Below, piece by piece: positions 9,019 to 17,053 of a stretch of 64,000 nt of DNA. Position numbers and translations under genes: made by a program. The DNA comes from Ruegeria arenilitoris. GTDB taxonomy: Bacteria > Pseudomonadota > Alphaproteobacteria > Rhodobacterales > Rhodobacteraceae. The notes under the pieces were generated by a model. It had not been told where the DNA came from. It did no database searches and saw only the letters and a list, made by a program, of their open reading frames with translations. The stretch is from the NCBI RefSeq assembly GCF_013030265.1, contig NZ_WPZQ01000003.1:372001-436000 (forward strand), read 5' to 3'. Position 1 is the first letter of the stretch. Each line of letters begins with the position of its first letter.

Positions 9019-9037
9019 GTGCTTTGACAACCAAATA

Positions 9038-9067
9038 AAAAAGGGCGCCGACCGGCGCCCTTTTTTG
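9038..9067 (+). terminator. Rho-independent terminator after phaA
   Basis: GGGCGCCG-ACC-GGCGCCC stem, preceded by an A run and followed by six T. The A and T runs make it usable in both directions. Confidence 0.9.
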
Positions 9068-9204
9068 TTACAATCAACCACTACCTATTGGATGCGACGA
9101 TATTGACACCTCGAAAGCGAAAATTCACGACGAAACAATATTGCGCATCTGCATCTCTCAGAGTAACAGCATTACCAAGGCGACTAAATTTGGAGGATTC
9201 CTAA

Positions 9205-9927
9205 ATGGCACGTACAGCACTCGTTACCGGCGGCTCCCGCGGCATCGGCGCAGCAATTTCCAAGGCGCTCAAGGCCGAAGGGTACAACGTTGCAGCCACC
9301 TATGCGGGGAATGACGAAGCCGCTGCGAAATTCACCGAAGAAACCGGCATCGCCACCTACAAATGGAACGTCGCCGACTATGATGAATCGAAAGCGGGCA
9401 TCGAAAAGGTTGAGGCCGAAGTTGGTCCGATCGACATCGTTGTCGCCAATGCGGGCATCACCCGCGACGCGCCATTCCACAAGATGACCCCGGAACAGTG
9501 GCATCAGGTGATCGACACCAACCTGACCGGCGTATTCAACACCGTCCACCCGGTCTGGAACGGCATGCGCGAGCGTAAGTTCGGTCGTGTCATCGTCATC
9601 AGCTCGATCAATGGCCAAAAGGGTCAGTTTGCGCAGGTGAACTATGCCGCCACCAAGGCCGGTGACCTGGGTATCGTCAAATCGCTGGCGCAAGAGGGCG
9701 CACGTGCAGGCATCACTGCAAACGCGATCTGCCCTGGCTATATCGCAACCGAGATGGTGATGGCGGTTCCGGAAAAAGTACGCGAATCGATCATCGGCCA
9801 GATCCCGGCCGGTCGTCTGGGTGAGCCTGAAGAAATCGCACGTTGTGTGGCGTTCCTGGCGTCTGACGATTCTCAGTTCATCAACGGCTCGACAATTTCG
9901 GCCAACGGTGCTCAGTTCTTCGTCTGA
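9205..9927 (+). CDS. phaB: Acetoacetyl-CoA reductase (NADPH)
   Basis: A short-chain dehydrogenase that reduces acetoacetyl-CoA to (R)-3-hydroxybutyryl-CoA for polyhydroxybutyrate synthesis. At 240 residues it matches the family. The cofactor loop is TGGSRGIGAAIS, the NAG motif is in VANAGITRDA, and the catalytic YxxxK is YAATK with the preceding Ser in VISSING. The ribosome binding site TTGGAGGATTCCTAA is strong. It follows phaA with a terminator between them and has its own terminator. Confidence 0.97.
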   Translation: MARTALVTGGSRGIGAAISKALKAEGYNVAATYAGNDEAAAKFTEETGIATYKWNVADYDESKAGIEKVEAEVGPIDIVVANAGITRDAPFHKMTPEQWHQVIDTNLTGVFNTVHPVWNGMRERKFGRVIVISSINGQKGQFAQVNYAATKAGDLGIVKSLAQEGARAGITANAICPGYIATEMVMAVPEKVRESIIGQIPAGRLGEPEEIARCVAFLASDDSQFINGSTISANGAQFFV

Positions 9928-9946
9928 TCCGATTGGACAGCATTAG

Positions 9947-9978
9947 ACGCCCGCCAGTTTGGCGGGCGTTCTCTTTTT
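9947..9978 (+). terminator. Rho-independent terminator after phaB
   Basis: Nine-base perfect stem ACGCCCGCC / GGCGGGCGT around loop AGTTT, followed by TCTCTTTTT. Confidence 0.9.
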
Positions 9979-10069
9979 GCGGTGGAGACTCGCCCACACT
10001 GCAACCCAAGCCAGAAAAACGTCGCGATTTGTGCTATCATGCTCCCATTCTTTTAAAGGAGCATTTGAT

Positions 10070-11563
10070 ATGAAATTCGTGATGTCCAATCGACGAGCCG
10101 GTAAGTTTCGCGAACAGGAAAAAATGGCTTCGCGCGATGCATTGAGCGCAGCTCTGGCCTTACCATCAAGCACAACACATATGCTGTCTGATCTGGCTCC
10201 GCCTGATGATCTGGCGCGCCGCAGCGTCGTCATGGAGGGCACAGAGGGCGAAATGCAGGCCCTCGCAGCCACCAGCACAAACGATGTCATTGTCGAGCCT
10301 CTGATCATGCACGAACGCGTTGGAGGCGCTCGCAGCCTGTTTGCAGGCACCAATGTGCCAGTCATCGACCTGTCCCATACTGCCGGATCCGGGCTTTTGT
10401 TCGAAATCGAGGTACGCGGTGGTGGCAGGGGCCTGCCTTTTGCCGGTGTCACACTTTTTCTGCGCGCCCTTGGTGGTGATGTCGCGCGCGTTGAAGGCAT
10501 GACTGACGCAAGCGGTATCGCAGTTTTTGACGTCGTCCCTTCGATGCAGCCGCTGGCATATATCGTCAGCCCATATGATGGTTTCTGGTCACGACAGGTC
10601 ATGGTTGCAGGTCCAAAGACGACGGTGGTTTGCGACAAGCTGCCGGGCAATCGCAGAATCGACTGGTGGCACCGGGCAGTTGGAGTAAACTCATTTGAGG
10701 CCGATGCGGGGGATGGAATCGCCGTTGGTGTGATCGATACAGGGTTCGGCCCCCACCCCCATCTGATAGGTACCGATCACGGGGCTTTCATCGACAATCA
10801 ACACGATCCGGTCGCCGGGGCAGATGTCGACATTCATGGCTCGCATGTTGCCGGCAGCATTGGTGGTCGGCCCGGGGGCCAGATGGTACAGGCCGGTGTT
10901 GCGCCGGGTGTTGATCTGCACTCCGCGCGCGTATTCCCGCCCGATTCTGGGGCTTCGAACGTCGATATCGCCAACGCGATTGACCATCTGAGCAAGGCCG
11001 GAGCAGACCTGATCAACATGAGCCTCGGTTCTCCGGTAAAATCCGAACTGGTGGAGGATGCGGTTCAGGACGCAGCGGAACGAGGAACGCTGTGCCTGTG
11101 TGCAGCCGCCAATGACGGTGGTCCACCGGTCAAATTCCCGGCCGCCTTGTCGGAAACCGTCGCAATCTCAGCCGCGGGGAAAATCGGGACAGCTCCGGAT
11201 ACCTCGACCTCGGGAAATCAACTGCCGCAGGAGCCATGGAAATTCGGGCTGGATGGGTTCTTTCTGGCACGATTCTCGAATTTCGGCCCCGAGATTGATG
11301 CAATTGCTCCCGGCGTCGGCATCATCGCTACGGTTCCCGAGCGCCACGGCTTTGTCGCCCCGTATTCCGCGCTGGATGGTACTTCGATGGCGACACCTGT
11401 TGCTTGCGCGACGCTTGCCCGGGTTCTGGCAAAGGATGCCGCATATCTGTCGTTGCCCCGGAACATTCACCGCTCGAACATGGCGCGACATATCCTGACG
11501 CAAATCTGTGTTACTATCGGCCTCGCACCTGAGTTTCAGGGGCACGGAATGCCGCGCGATTGA
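10070..11563 (+). CDS. S8 subtilisin-family serine protease with N-terminal beta-sandwich-like region
   Basis: The ATG at 10070 is chosen for its AAAGGA ribosome binding site; the frame is open further upstream but overlaps the phaB terminator. The 497-residue protein has no signal peptide, so its location is unclear. The catalytic triad is D223 (VIDTGFG), H256 (DIHGSHVAG) and S439 (DGTSMATP), with oxyanion Asn in AAANDGG (N348). About 200 residues precede the protease domain; residues 108-187 look like a carboxypeptidase-regulatory or Ig-like sandwich (GVTLFLRALGG, TDASGIAVFDVVP). A 76-residue gene follows after 24 bp and may encode its inhibitor or propeptide. Confidence 0.9.
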   Translation: MKFVMSNRRAGKFREQEKMASRDALSAALALPSSTTHMLSDLAPPDDLARRSVVMEGTEGEMQALAATSTNDVIVEPLIMHERVGGARSLFAGTNVPVIDLSHTAGSGLLFEIEVRGGGRGLPFAGVTLFLRALGGDVARVEGMTDASGIAVFDVVPSMQPLAYIVSPYDGFWSRQVMVAGPKTTVVCDKLPGNRRIDWWHRAVGVNSFEADAGDGIAVGVIDTGFGPHPHLIGTDHGAFIDNQHDPVAGADVDIHGSHVAGSIGGRPGGQMVQAGVAPGVDLHSARVFPPDSGASNVDIANAIDHLSKAGADLINMSLGSPVKSELVEDAVQDAAERGTLCLCAAANDGGPPVKFPAALSETVAISAAGKIGTAPDTSTSGNQLPQEPWKFGLDGFFLARFSNFGPEIDAIAPGVGIIATVPERHGFVAPYSALDGTSMATPVACATLARVLAKDAAYLSLPRNIHRSNMARHILTQICVTIGLAPEFQGHGMPRD

Positions 11564-11587
11564 TCGGATTTATATGCAGGAGCGGGA

Positions 11588-11818
11588 ATGACGGACTATG
11601 TGATGGCCATACGCCGCGAGCGGCGCGGCTCGGAACCTGCAGACCTGACACAGCAGATCACCAATGTACCTGGGGTCATGAATGTAACGCCGGGACCATC
11701 TGGCCGGATTGTGATTTCGGCAAGCCCCGCAGGCATTGCCGAAGTGAAGAACCGGTTTGGTGAACTGTGCCGGATCGAACCGATCATACTGCACGACCTG
11801 TCGAAAAAAGGTCGGTAG
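11588..11818 (+). CDS. Small protein paired with the subtilase, possible I9-type inhibitor (76 aa)
   Basis: A soluble 76-residue protein with ribosome binding site CAGGAGCGGG. Its pattern is strand-helix-strand-strand-helix-strand: DYVMAIRRE, a helix over LTQQITNV, GVMNVTPG, RIVISASPAGIAEVKNRFG, and a last strand CRIEPIILH. This resembles the beta-alpha-beta propeptides and I9 inhibitors that fold and inhibit subtilisins. With the protease gene 24 bp upstream and a terminator just downstream, the two form a closed transcription unit. The fold and role are inferred; no family was recognised from primary sequence alone. Confidence 0.65.
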   Translation: MTDYVMAIRRERRGSEPADLTQQITNVPGVMNVTPGPSGRIVISASPAGIAEVKNRFGELCRIEPIILHDLSKKGR

Positions 11819-11825
11819 ATTCGAA

Positions 11826-11861
11826 AAAGGCCGATCCCAAAGGGATCGGCCCCTCTTTTTA
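11826..11861 (+). terminator. Rho-independent terminator after the subtilase operon
   Basis: Perfect ten-base stem GGCCGATCCC / GGGATCGGCC around AAA, preceded by an A run and followed by CCTCTTTTT. It can also serve the convergent 36-residue gene. Confidence 0.9.
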
Positions 11862-11886
11862 TCCCGTAAGAACGCGCGCGCTGCGT

Positions 11887-11997
11887 TCAGCGGGAACCAA
11901 AGAACCAGTTCCAGATCTGCCTGATGGCTTTGCCGCGCTCGGCATGCGCGCGCAGAATTGCGCGGTGCGCAGCTGGGTTTGTGGTCATCTCGATCAT
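11887..11997 (-). CDS. Very small basic protein (36 aa)
   Basis: A short frame with a clear ribosome binding site (AAAAGGGGAAGTGCA before the ATG at 11997). It encodes a helix-forming, basic peptide: N-terminal MIEMTTNPAAHRAI, then RAHAERGKAI, then the aromatic tail RQIWNWFFGSR. The basic helix followed by an aromatic end recalls the DUF1127/YjiS small proteins and other short Rhodobacter proteins, some of which bind RNA. It is divergent from the LysR regulator and convergent with the subtilase operon. Function unknown; small size limits certainty. Confidence 0.6.
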   Translation of the reverse strand: MIEMTTNPAAHRAILRAHAERGKAIRQIWNWFFGSR

Positions 11998-12067
11998 TGC
12001 ACTTCCCCTTTTGTAAAGGTGAACTTGACTTGTCTCTAAGATGCCTGTTGTTTTTAAAAGCTACAAA

Positions 12068-12085
12068 CGAGAGTTTTCGAGAGTT
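12068..12085. repeat. 10-bp tandem repeat in the LysR gene leader
   Basis: CGAGAGTTTT is followed directly by CGAGAGTT, about one helical turn apart and 23 bp before the LysR start codon. It could be part of a regulator-binding site, but no inverted repeat accompanies it. Confidence 0.35.
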
Positions 12086-12108
12086 CAGTTTAGAAATTCT
12101 TACCCGAT

Positions 12109-13059
12109 ATGACCGATCGCCTTCCCCCTTTGACTGCCCTGCGCGCGTTCGATGCCGCTGCCCGGCACATGTCCTTTGCAAAAGCAGCGGACGAGTTGAA
12201 CGTGACGCCCGCCGCCCTGTCCTTTCAGATCAAATCGCTTGAAGAGCATCTGGGCCAACCGCTGTTTCGCCGCCTGAACCGTGCCGTTGAACTGACAGAA
12301 GCAGGACGCTCGCTTGCTCCGGGCGCCGCTGAAGGGTTTGCAACGTTGCAATCAGCATGGGCCGCGACACGCAGATTGCAGGACAACACCACGCTGACCA
12401 TCACTGCGGGACCGGCGTTGACCGCAAAATGGCTGGCGCCTCGCCTGTATGAATTTGCCCGTGCACATCCGGAAATTGACCTTCGGTTTTCTGCCACGCT
12501 GCGCAGCATGGATCTGGAGCGGGACGACGTGGATGTCGCGATCCGGTTTGGGTACGGACAGGATGACGGTTTGTATTCTGTACCTGTGCGGAAGGAATGG
12601 CTGACGCCTGTGATGACGCCCGAATTGGCAGAGCAATTCACGACACCTCAGAGTTTGAAAGACGCACCCCTGATACACGACGATTCCATCGGGTTCTTAA
12701 AACCTGCGGTCGATTGGCCCGCTTGGTTCAGGGCGGTTGGCGTGAATTTTGTGCCCGAACATGGCGCCCATTTCTCTAACGCTGATCATGCAATTGACGC
12801 AGCTGTGGCCGGGCTGGGTGTTGCCCTTGGCCGCCGACCGATGATTATCAAGGATGTGCTGGAGGGGCGCCTAGTTGCGCCATTCAAAACCGCCATCGAA
12901 ACCAATGCCCGTTTTCGGTTTTTGTGCCTGCCCGGCGCTGAAGATCGCCCCCAGATCAAGGCGTTTCGTGATTGGTTTCTGGCAGAAATTGAAAAAACCG
13001 CGCATATCTCGGATGGATTCGAAATCATTCCGGTCGAGGATATCCCGCAACATGACTAA
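12109..13059 (+). CDS. LysR-family transcriptional regulator, GcvA-like
   Basis: A 316-residue LysR-type regulator. The N-terminal winged helix-turn-helix (residues 6-65) reads LPPLTALRAFDAAARH then SFAKAADELNVTPAALSFQI, characteristic of the GcvA subgroup. The rest is a substrate-binding-like effector domain with TLTITAGPALTAKWLAPRL. There is no good Shine-Dalgarno sequence before the ATG, and the leader carries a 10-bp tandem repeat. The last codons overlap the start of the EamA transporter by 8 bp, so this regulator probably travels with, and may control, that exporter. Confidence 0.92.
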   Translation: MTDRLPPLTALRAFDAAARHMSFAKAADELNVTPAALSFQIKSLEEHLGQPLFRRLNRAVELTEAGRSLAPGAAEGFATLQSAWAATRRLQDNTTLTITAGPALTAKWLAPRLYEFARAHPEIDLRFSATLRSMDLERDDVDVAIRFGYGQDDGLYSVPVRKEWLTPVMTPELAEQFTTPQSLKDAPLIHDDSIGFLKPAVDWPAWFRAVGVNFVPEHGAHFSNADHAIDAAVAGLGVALGRRPMIIKDVLEGRLVAPFKTAIETNARFRFLCLPGAEDRPQIKAFRDWFLAEIEKTAHISDGFEIIPVEDIPQHD

Positions 13060-13918
13060 GACCCGTGCGACAGCAATTGGATTTGTGGCCGTTCTGCTGT
13101 GGTCACTGCTTGCGCTTTTTACAGTTGGCTCCGCTCCGACCCCACCCCTGCTGCTGAATGCGATTTGCTTCAGTATTGGCGGTACACTGGGAATGATCTG
13201 GACATACGCATCGGGCGGACTGCGCCAGTTGCGCGATATCAACTGGAAAATCTATCTCTTCGGCGCTGTCGGGCTGTTCGGATATCACGCATTGTATTTT
13301 TCGGCCTTGCGCATGGCCCCTGCGGCCGAGGCGGGGCTGATTGCCTATCTCTGGCCTCTGCTGATTGTTTTGCTGTCAGGTCTGCTGCCGGGAGAGAGCT
13401 TGCGCCTTGGACATCTGATCGGTGCCTGTCTTGGTTTTTCCGGCGCGGCGCTGATCATAACCGGAGGCGGCAGTGCAGGGTTCCAGCTTGATCACCTGCC
13501 AGGATACGCCCTGGCCCTGCTTTGCGCTCTGACATGGTCTGGGTATTCGGTTCTGTCGCGACGTTTGGGCGAGACACCGACCAGCTCGGTCGCTGTTTTC
13601 TGTGTCCTGACGGCAATCGCGTCATGGATGCTGCATTTCGCACTGGAAGAAACCATTTGGCCGGAAACGCCAATCGCATGGGCGTCTACACTGGCACTTG
13701 GGCTCGGGCCTGTTGGTCTTGCTTTTTATGTCTGGGATATCGGGGTCAAGCGTGGTGACATTCAGATGCTTGGAACCAGCTCATACGCGGCACCGCTTCT
13801 GTCTACGCTTGTTCTGGTTTTGGCCGGGATCGCTATGCCGTCTTGGTCATTGGCGATCGCGGCGCTGCTTATCACTGGCGGTGCCATCATTGCGGCACGC
13901 GCCAGCTTCCATTCTTAA
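13052..13918 (+). CDS. EamA-family (DMT) transporter
   Basis: A 288-residue membrane protein with about ten hydrophobic segments in two EamA repeats, the second beginning near GYALALLCALTWSGYSVLSR. Members export amino acids, metabolites or drugs. The ATG at 13052 lies inside the end of the LysR gene; the open frame continues upstream but only as an overlap. AYLWPLLIVLLSG and TSSYAAPLLSTLVLV are typical DMT motifs. The stop overlaps the stop of the convergent YdcH-like gene in a shared TTAA. Confidence 0.9.
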   Translation: MTKTRATAIGFVAVLLWSLLALFTVGSAPTPPLLLNAICFSIGGTLGMIWTYASGGLRQLRDINWKIYLFGAVGLFGYHALYFSALRMAPAAEAGLIAYLWPLLIVLLSGLLPGESLRLGHLIGACLGFSGAALIITGGGSAGFQLDHLPGYALALLCALTWSGYSVLSRRLGETPTSSVAVFCVLTAIASWMLHFALEETIWPETPIAWASTLALGLGPVGLAFYVWDIGVKRGDIQMLGTSSYAAPLLSTLVLVLAGIAMPSWSLAIAALLITGGAIIAARASFHS

Positions 13919-14079
13919 GTAGAAAGGCGTTCGATCTCTTCTTTTAGCCTGAGCTTTTGTTTTTTCAGCTGAGCTATGTGGAGATCGTCAATGCCGGGCG
14001 AGCGCTGGGCTTGTTCTACTTCGAGACTGAGGTGTTCGTGCTTCTTCTTCAGTTCGGTCAGATGTGCGCTCACGCTCAT
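13915..14079 (-). CDS. YdcH-family (DUF465) small coiled-coil protein (54 aa)
   Basis: The frame begins at the ATG complementary to 14077-14079 with GAAGGAGGATCGCC upstream, a strong ribosome binding site. It is a charged helical protein: HLTELKKKHEHLSLEVEQAQ, a break at RSPGIDDL, then IAQLKKQKLRLKEEIERL. This helix-turn-helix layout with the conserved LKKxKLxLKDEI-type second helix is the DUF465/YdcH family, usually 50-75 residues. Biochemical role unknown. Confidence 0.85.
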   Translation of the reverse strand: MSVSAHLTELKKKHEHLSLEVEQAQRSPGIDDLHIAQLKKQKLRLKEEIERLST

Positions 14080-14198
14080 GGCGATCCTCCTTCTCTCGTA
14101 TAAGTGTCACGTAAGAAGTTGATCACATCGTTTCCACCCTGTCACGCTGCAGACGCACAGAATCTGTTATAAATCCGACAATTTCGGCTGGTCATTGC

Positions 14199-14972
14199 CT
14201 ATCGCGCGGCTGGCCAGGGCAATTCAGCCCCTTCGCGCAGGATTTTCATCACTTCGGGCGTGTAACTTTCACCATCGCGAATATGTCTTTCACCGACGTG
14301 CAAAACCAATGGTGCGTGAAGTTTGAAATCAGCCCGACCACCCTTGCGCGCGCGCAGTATCAACAGCTCGGCCGCCCTGCCAATCCGTGGGCCAAGAGGC
14401 AGGATTTCGACCGACCCCAGTCGCCCCGAACAAGCAGACAACATGTCCGGCAGCCGTTCGACACGCTGGATCATGTGCAGATAACCGCGCGGGGCAAGAC
14501 GTCGGGCGGCTACTTCGATCCAATTGGCCAATGGTGTTTGTTCACCGAGTGCGATTTGGCGACCGTTATCGGCGGCAGGGCTGTGCGCTCCGAGGCGATA
14601 ATACGGTGGATTGGCAATAACGTGATCGAACTGCCGCTGCCTGAGTTCAGACGGTAAAGCGGACAGATCTGCCTGAACAACTTCGAAATTCGCGCCGTTT
14701 TCTACAGCGTTTTTGCGCGCCAGCTCAGCGTATTCAGCCTGCAATTCAACTCCTGACAGGTGAAGTCCCGGAACGCGCGCAGCAAGGCATAGCGCCGCAG
14801 CCCCTGCCCCGCAGCCCAGCTCGAGTACAGACTGGCCGGATATTGCCGGAACAGATGCCGCCAGAAAAACAGGATCTACACCAGCCCGGTATCCGTCAAC
14901 GGGCTGCCAAAGCCGGACACGGCCGCCCAGAAAATCGTTACAGGTCAGTTCGTTGTCGGCAAACCCGCTCAT
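14199..14972 (-). CDS. tRNA1(Val) (adenine37-N6)-methyltransferase-like enzyme
   Basis: A SAM-dependent methyltransferase of 257 residues. Motif I is VLELGCGAGAAAL near residue 50, the acidic loop is SGVELQAEYAELA, and the catalytic NPPY is in VIANPPYYR near residue 120. This combination is typical of the YfiC/TrmN6 group that methylates N6 of A37 in tRNA-Val. A related N6-adenine or N5-glutamine methyltransferase is possible. Its start overlaps the stop of the DUF2007 gene as ATGA, a pairing seen in related genomes. Confidence 0.88.
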   Translation of the reverse strand: MSGFADNELTCNDFLGGRVRLWQPVDGYRAGVDPVFLAASVPAISGQSVLELGCGAGAAALCLAARVPGLHLSGVELQAEYAELARKNAVENGANFEVVQADLSALPSELRQRQFDHVIANPPYYRLGAHSPAADNGRQIALGEQTPLANWIEVAARRLAPRGYLHMIQRVERLPDMLSACSGRLGSVEILPLGPRIGRAAELLILRARKGGRADFKLHAPLVLHVGERHIRDGESYTPEVMKILREGAELPWPAAR

Positions 14973-15184
14973 CTGCCCAGCGGGATCTCATTGTCACGCA
15001 TCACCCGCTCGGCCCGATCAAGATCATCCGCCCGAACCATCAGCCGTCGCGGAAAAATTCCAATGCCACCTTCGAGGATGCTCATATTTACGTCCATCTG
15101 AAAGCAGTCTATATCCTCGCCCTCAAGGAGAGCGGATGCAAAGGCCAGAATGGTGGGATCGGTGCTGCGCAGAAGTTCTTTCAT
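14969..15184 (-). CDS. DUF2007 domain protein (71 aa)
   Basis: A small cytosolic protein of the DUF2007 family, called putative signal-transducing proteins. Features that fit are the N-terminal MKELLRSTDPTILAFASALL, the middle GIGIFPRRLMVRADDL and the final helix AERVMRDNEI. It is co-translated with the methyltransferase through a 4-bp overlap. It is divergent from the polyprenyl synthase gene with 56 bp between starts. Molecular role unknown. Confidence 0.88.
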   Translation of the reverse strand: MKELLRSTDPTILAFASALLEGEDIDCFQMDVNMSILEGGIGIFPRRLMVRADDLDRAERVMRDNEIPLGR

Positions 15185-15240
15185 GGGGATGGATGTAAGG
15201 GCAAGGCGGGACGGAAGTCGAGCCTTGTATCAGGAGTGTG

Positions 15241-16239
15241 ATGAATATCAGCACGATCTCGAAACCGCATGAGCGACTGGCGGACATTCTGGCACCGGAA
15301 ATGGAGGCCGTGAATGAACTGATCCGGACGCGCATGGCGTCGGAACATGCACCACGTATCCCCGAAGTGACGGCCCATCTGGTCGAAGCTGGCGGCAAAC
15401 GCCTGCGCCCGATGCTGACCCTCGCTGCAGCCCGGCTGTTTGGCTATCCAGGGGATCACCACGTGCGTCTCGCAGCCACAGTCGAATTCATTCATACAGC
15501 TACGTTGCTGCATGACGATGTTGTGGATGAAAGCGCCCAGCGTCGCGGACGCCCCACAGCGAACCTGCTTTGGGACAATAAATCCAGTGTTCTGGTAGGT
15601 GACTACCTGTTTTCCCGCAGTTTCCAACTGATGGTTGAAACCGGTTCGCTGCGCGTGCTGGACATCCTTGCAAATGCATCCGCGACGATCGCAGAAGGCG
15701 AAGTCCTGCAAATGACCGCCGCCACCGATCTGCGCACGGATGAAAGCGTGTATCTGCAGGTGGTTCGCGGCAAAACCGCCGCGCTGTTTTCCGCAGCCAC
15801 TGAAGTTGGCGGCGTGATCGCGGGCGCGACCGAAGAACAGGTCAAGGCCCTGTTCGATTACGGCGACGCCTTGGGTATTGCATTCCAGATTGCAGACGAT
15901 CTGCTGGATTATCAAGGTGATAGCAAGGCGACCGGCAAGAATGTCGGCGACGATTTCCGCGAGCGCAAGCTGACTCTGCCGGTGATCAAGGCAGTCGCTC
16001 AGGCAACGCCGGAGGAGCGCGCCTTTTGGGAGCGCACAATCGAGAAAGGCCGTCAGGAAGACGCCGATCTGGATCACGCCCTGAGCCTGATGAACAAATA
16101 CGGCACGCTGGATGAAACGCGCTCTGACGCATATGGCTGGGCCGCCAAGGCAAAGACCGCGCTGGATGTGCTGCCCGATCATGAAATACGCAATCTGTTG
16201 CGTGATCTGGCCGACTACGTGGTCTCGCGCCTCAACTAA
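15241..16239 (+). CDS. Polyprenyl (octa-/decaprenyl) diphosphate synthase
   Basis: A trans-prenyltransferase that elongates farnesyl or geranylgeranyl diphosphate to the side chain of ubiquinone. Both Asp-rich motifs are present: LLHDDVVDE (first) and IADDLLDY (second), along with GGKRLRPML near residue 52. Alpha-proteobacteria of this group usually make the C50 (decaprenyl) chain, so that product is inferred. CAGGAG precedes the ATG at 15241; a GTG directly before it is an alternative start. ispE, an earlier isoprenoid step, lies convergent at its 3' end with an 8-bp overlap. Confidence 0.93.
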   Translation: MNISTISKPHERLADILAPEMEAVNELIRTRMASEHAPRIPEVTAHLVEAGGKRLRPMLTLAAARLFGYPGDHHVRLAATVEFIHTATLLHDDVVDESAQRRGRPTANLLWDNKSSVLVGDYLFSRSFQLMVETGSLRVLDILANASATIAEGEVLQMTAATDLRTDESVYLQVVRGKTAALFSAATEVGGVIAGATEEQVKALFDYGDALGIAFQIADDLLDYQGDSKATGKNVGDDFRERKLTLPVIKAVAQATPEERAFWERTIEKGRQEDADLDHALSLMNKYGTLDETRSDAYGWAAKAKTALDVLPDHEIRNLLRDLADYVVSRLN

Positions 16240-17053
16240 GCTGCGTGGCGCGGCACCACCAGTTGGGAAAGGCCGCGCCAATTTCATAAGCTGCGAAATG
16301 GGCCGCTTTCATCGACGGATAGAGCGCAAAGCAGGTAGACCCTGATCCAGACATCCGCGCGAGCAGGGCGTTTCGGGTTGCGCGCAACTCATCAAGTGTC
16401 CGTTCGATTTCAGGCGCCAACGCCTTGGCAGGCGCTTCCAGATCATTGCGTTGTTCACCCAGCCACTCCGCCCAGTCTTCGGAGGTTTCAAGCGCAGGAA
16501 TATTTTCTGGCATTGGCGGGTTGAGCCGTGATGCGAGTGCTTTGAATATCGGTCTCGTCGGCACCTCCACACCCGGATTAACCAGCAGCGCTGCCAGTGG
16601 TGGCAGAACAATCGGGGTTATCTCTTCACCAATGCCCCGCATTCGGGAGGCCTGGCCTGCCACACAAACGGGAACGTCTGCCCCCAGGGACAACGCCACA
16701 TCGGGTGAGACATCAAACCCCTGCTCGGACAGCACCTTCAACGTAGCCGCAGCATCTGATGAACCGCCTCCTATCCCAGCACCATGCGGAAGAACCTTGT
16801 TGAGGCTGACATGCCCTGACCAACCTGCAGCCTCGGCCGCTTGCCATACGAGATTGCGGCTATCCGTCGGAACACCCTCGGCAAACTCGCCCGCCACCTC
16901 CATTGACAAGTTGGGCGCAGGCGCAAATATCAGATCATCACCGACATCCGCAAAGGCAACCAGCGAATCCAGCAAGTGATAGCCATCCGTGCGCTGGCCG
17001 GTCACATGCAGGGTCAGGTTGATCTTGGCAGGCGCAAAAGCCTTAATTGCCAT
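16232..17053 (-). CDS. ispE: 4-diphosphocytidyl-2-C-methyl-D-erythritol kinase
   Basis: GHMP-family kinase of the non-mevalonate isoprenoid pathway, phosphorylating CDP-methylerythritol. At 273 residues it fits the family. The ATP-binding GHMP motif is LPHGAGIGGGSSDAA near residue 95, the N-terminal substrate motif is AFAPAKINLTLHV, and the C-terminal motif is ARMSGSGSTCFALY. Its start lies 11 bp inside the end of the TPR gene, indicating co-transcription. Confidence 0.96.
   Translation of the reverse strand: MAIKAFAPAKINLTLHVTGQRTDGYHLLDSLVAFADVGDDLIFAPAPNLSMEVAGEFAEGVPTDSRNLVWQAAEAAGWSGHVSLNKVLPHGAGIGGGSSDAAATLKVLSEQGFDVSPDVALSLGADVPVCVAGQASRMRGIGEEITPIVLPPLAALLVNPGVEVPTRPIFKALASRLNPPMPENIPALETSEDWAEWLGEQRNDLEAPAKALAPEIERTLDELRATRNALLARMSGSGSTCFALYPSMKAAHFAAYEIGAAFPNWWCRATQLS

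Noticed and set aside
8203-9081. 292-residue open frame on the minus strand
   Set aside because: Antisense of phaA and its terminator.
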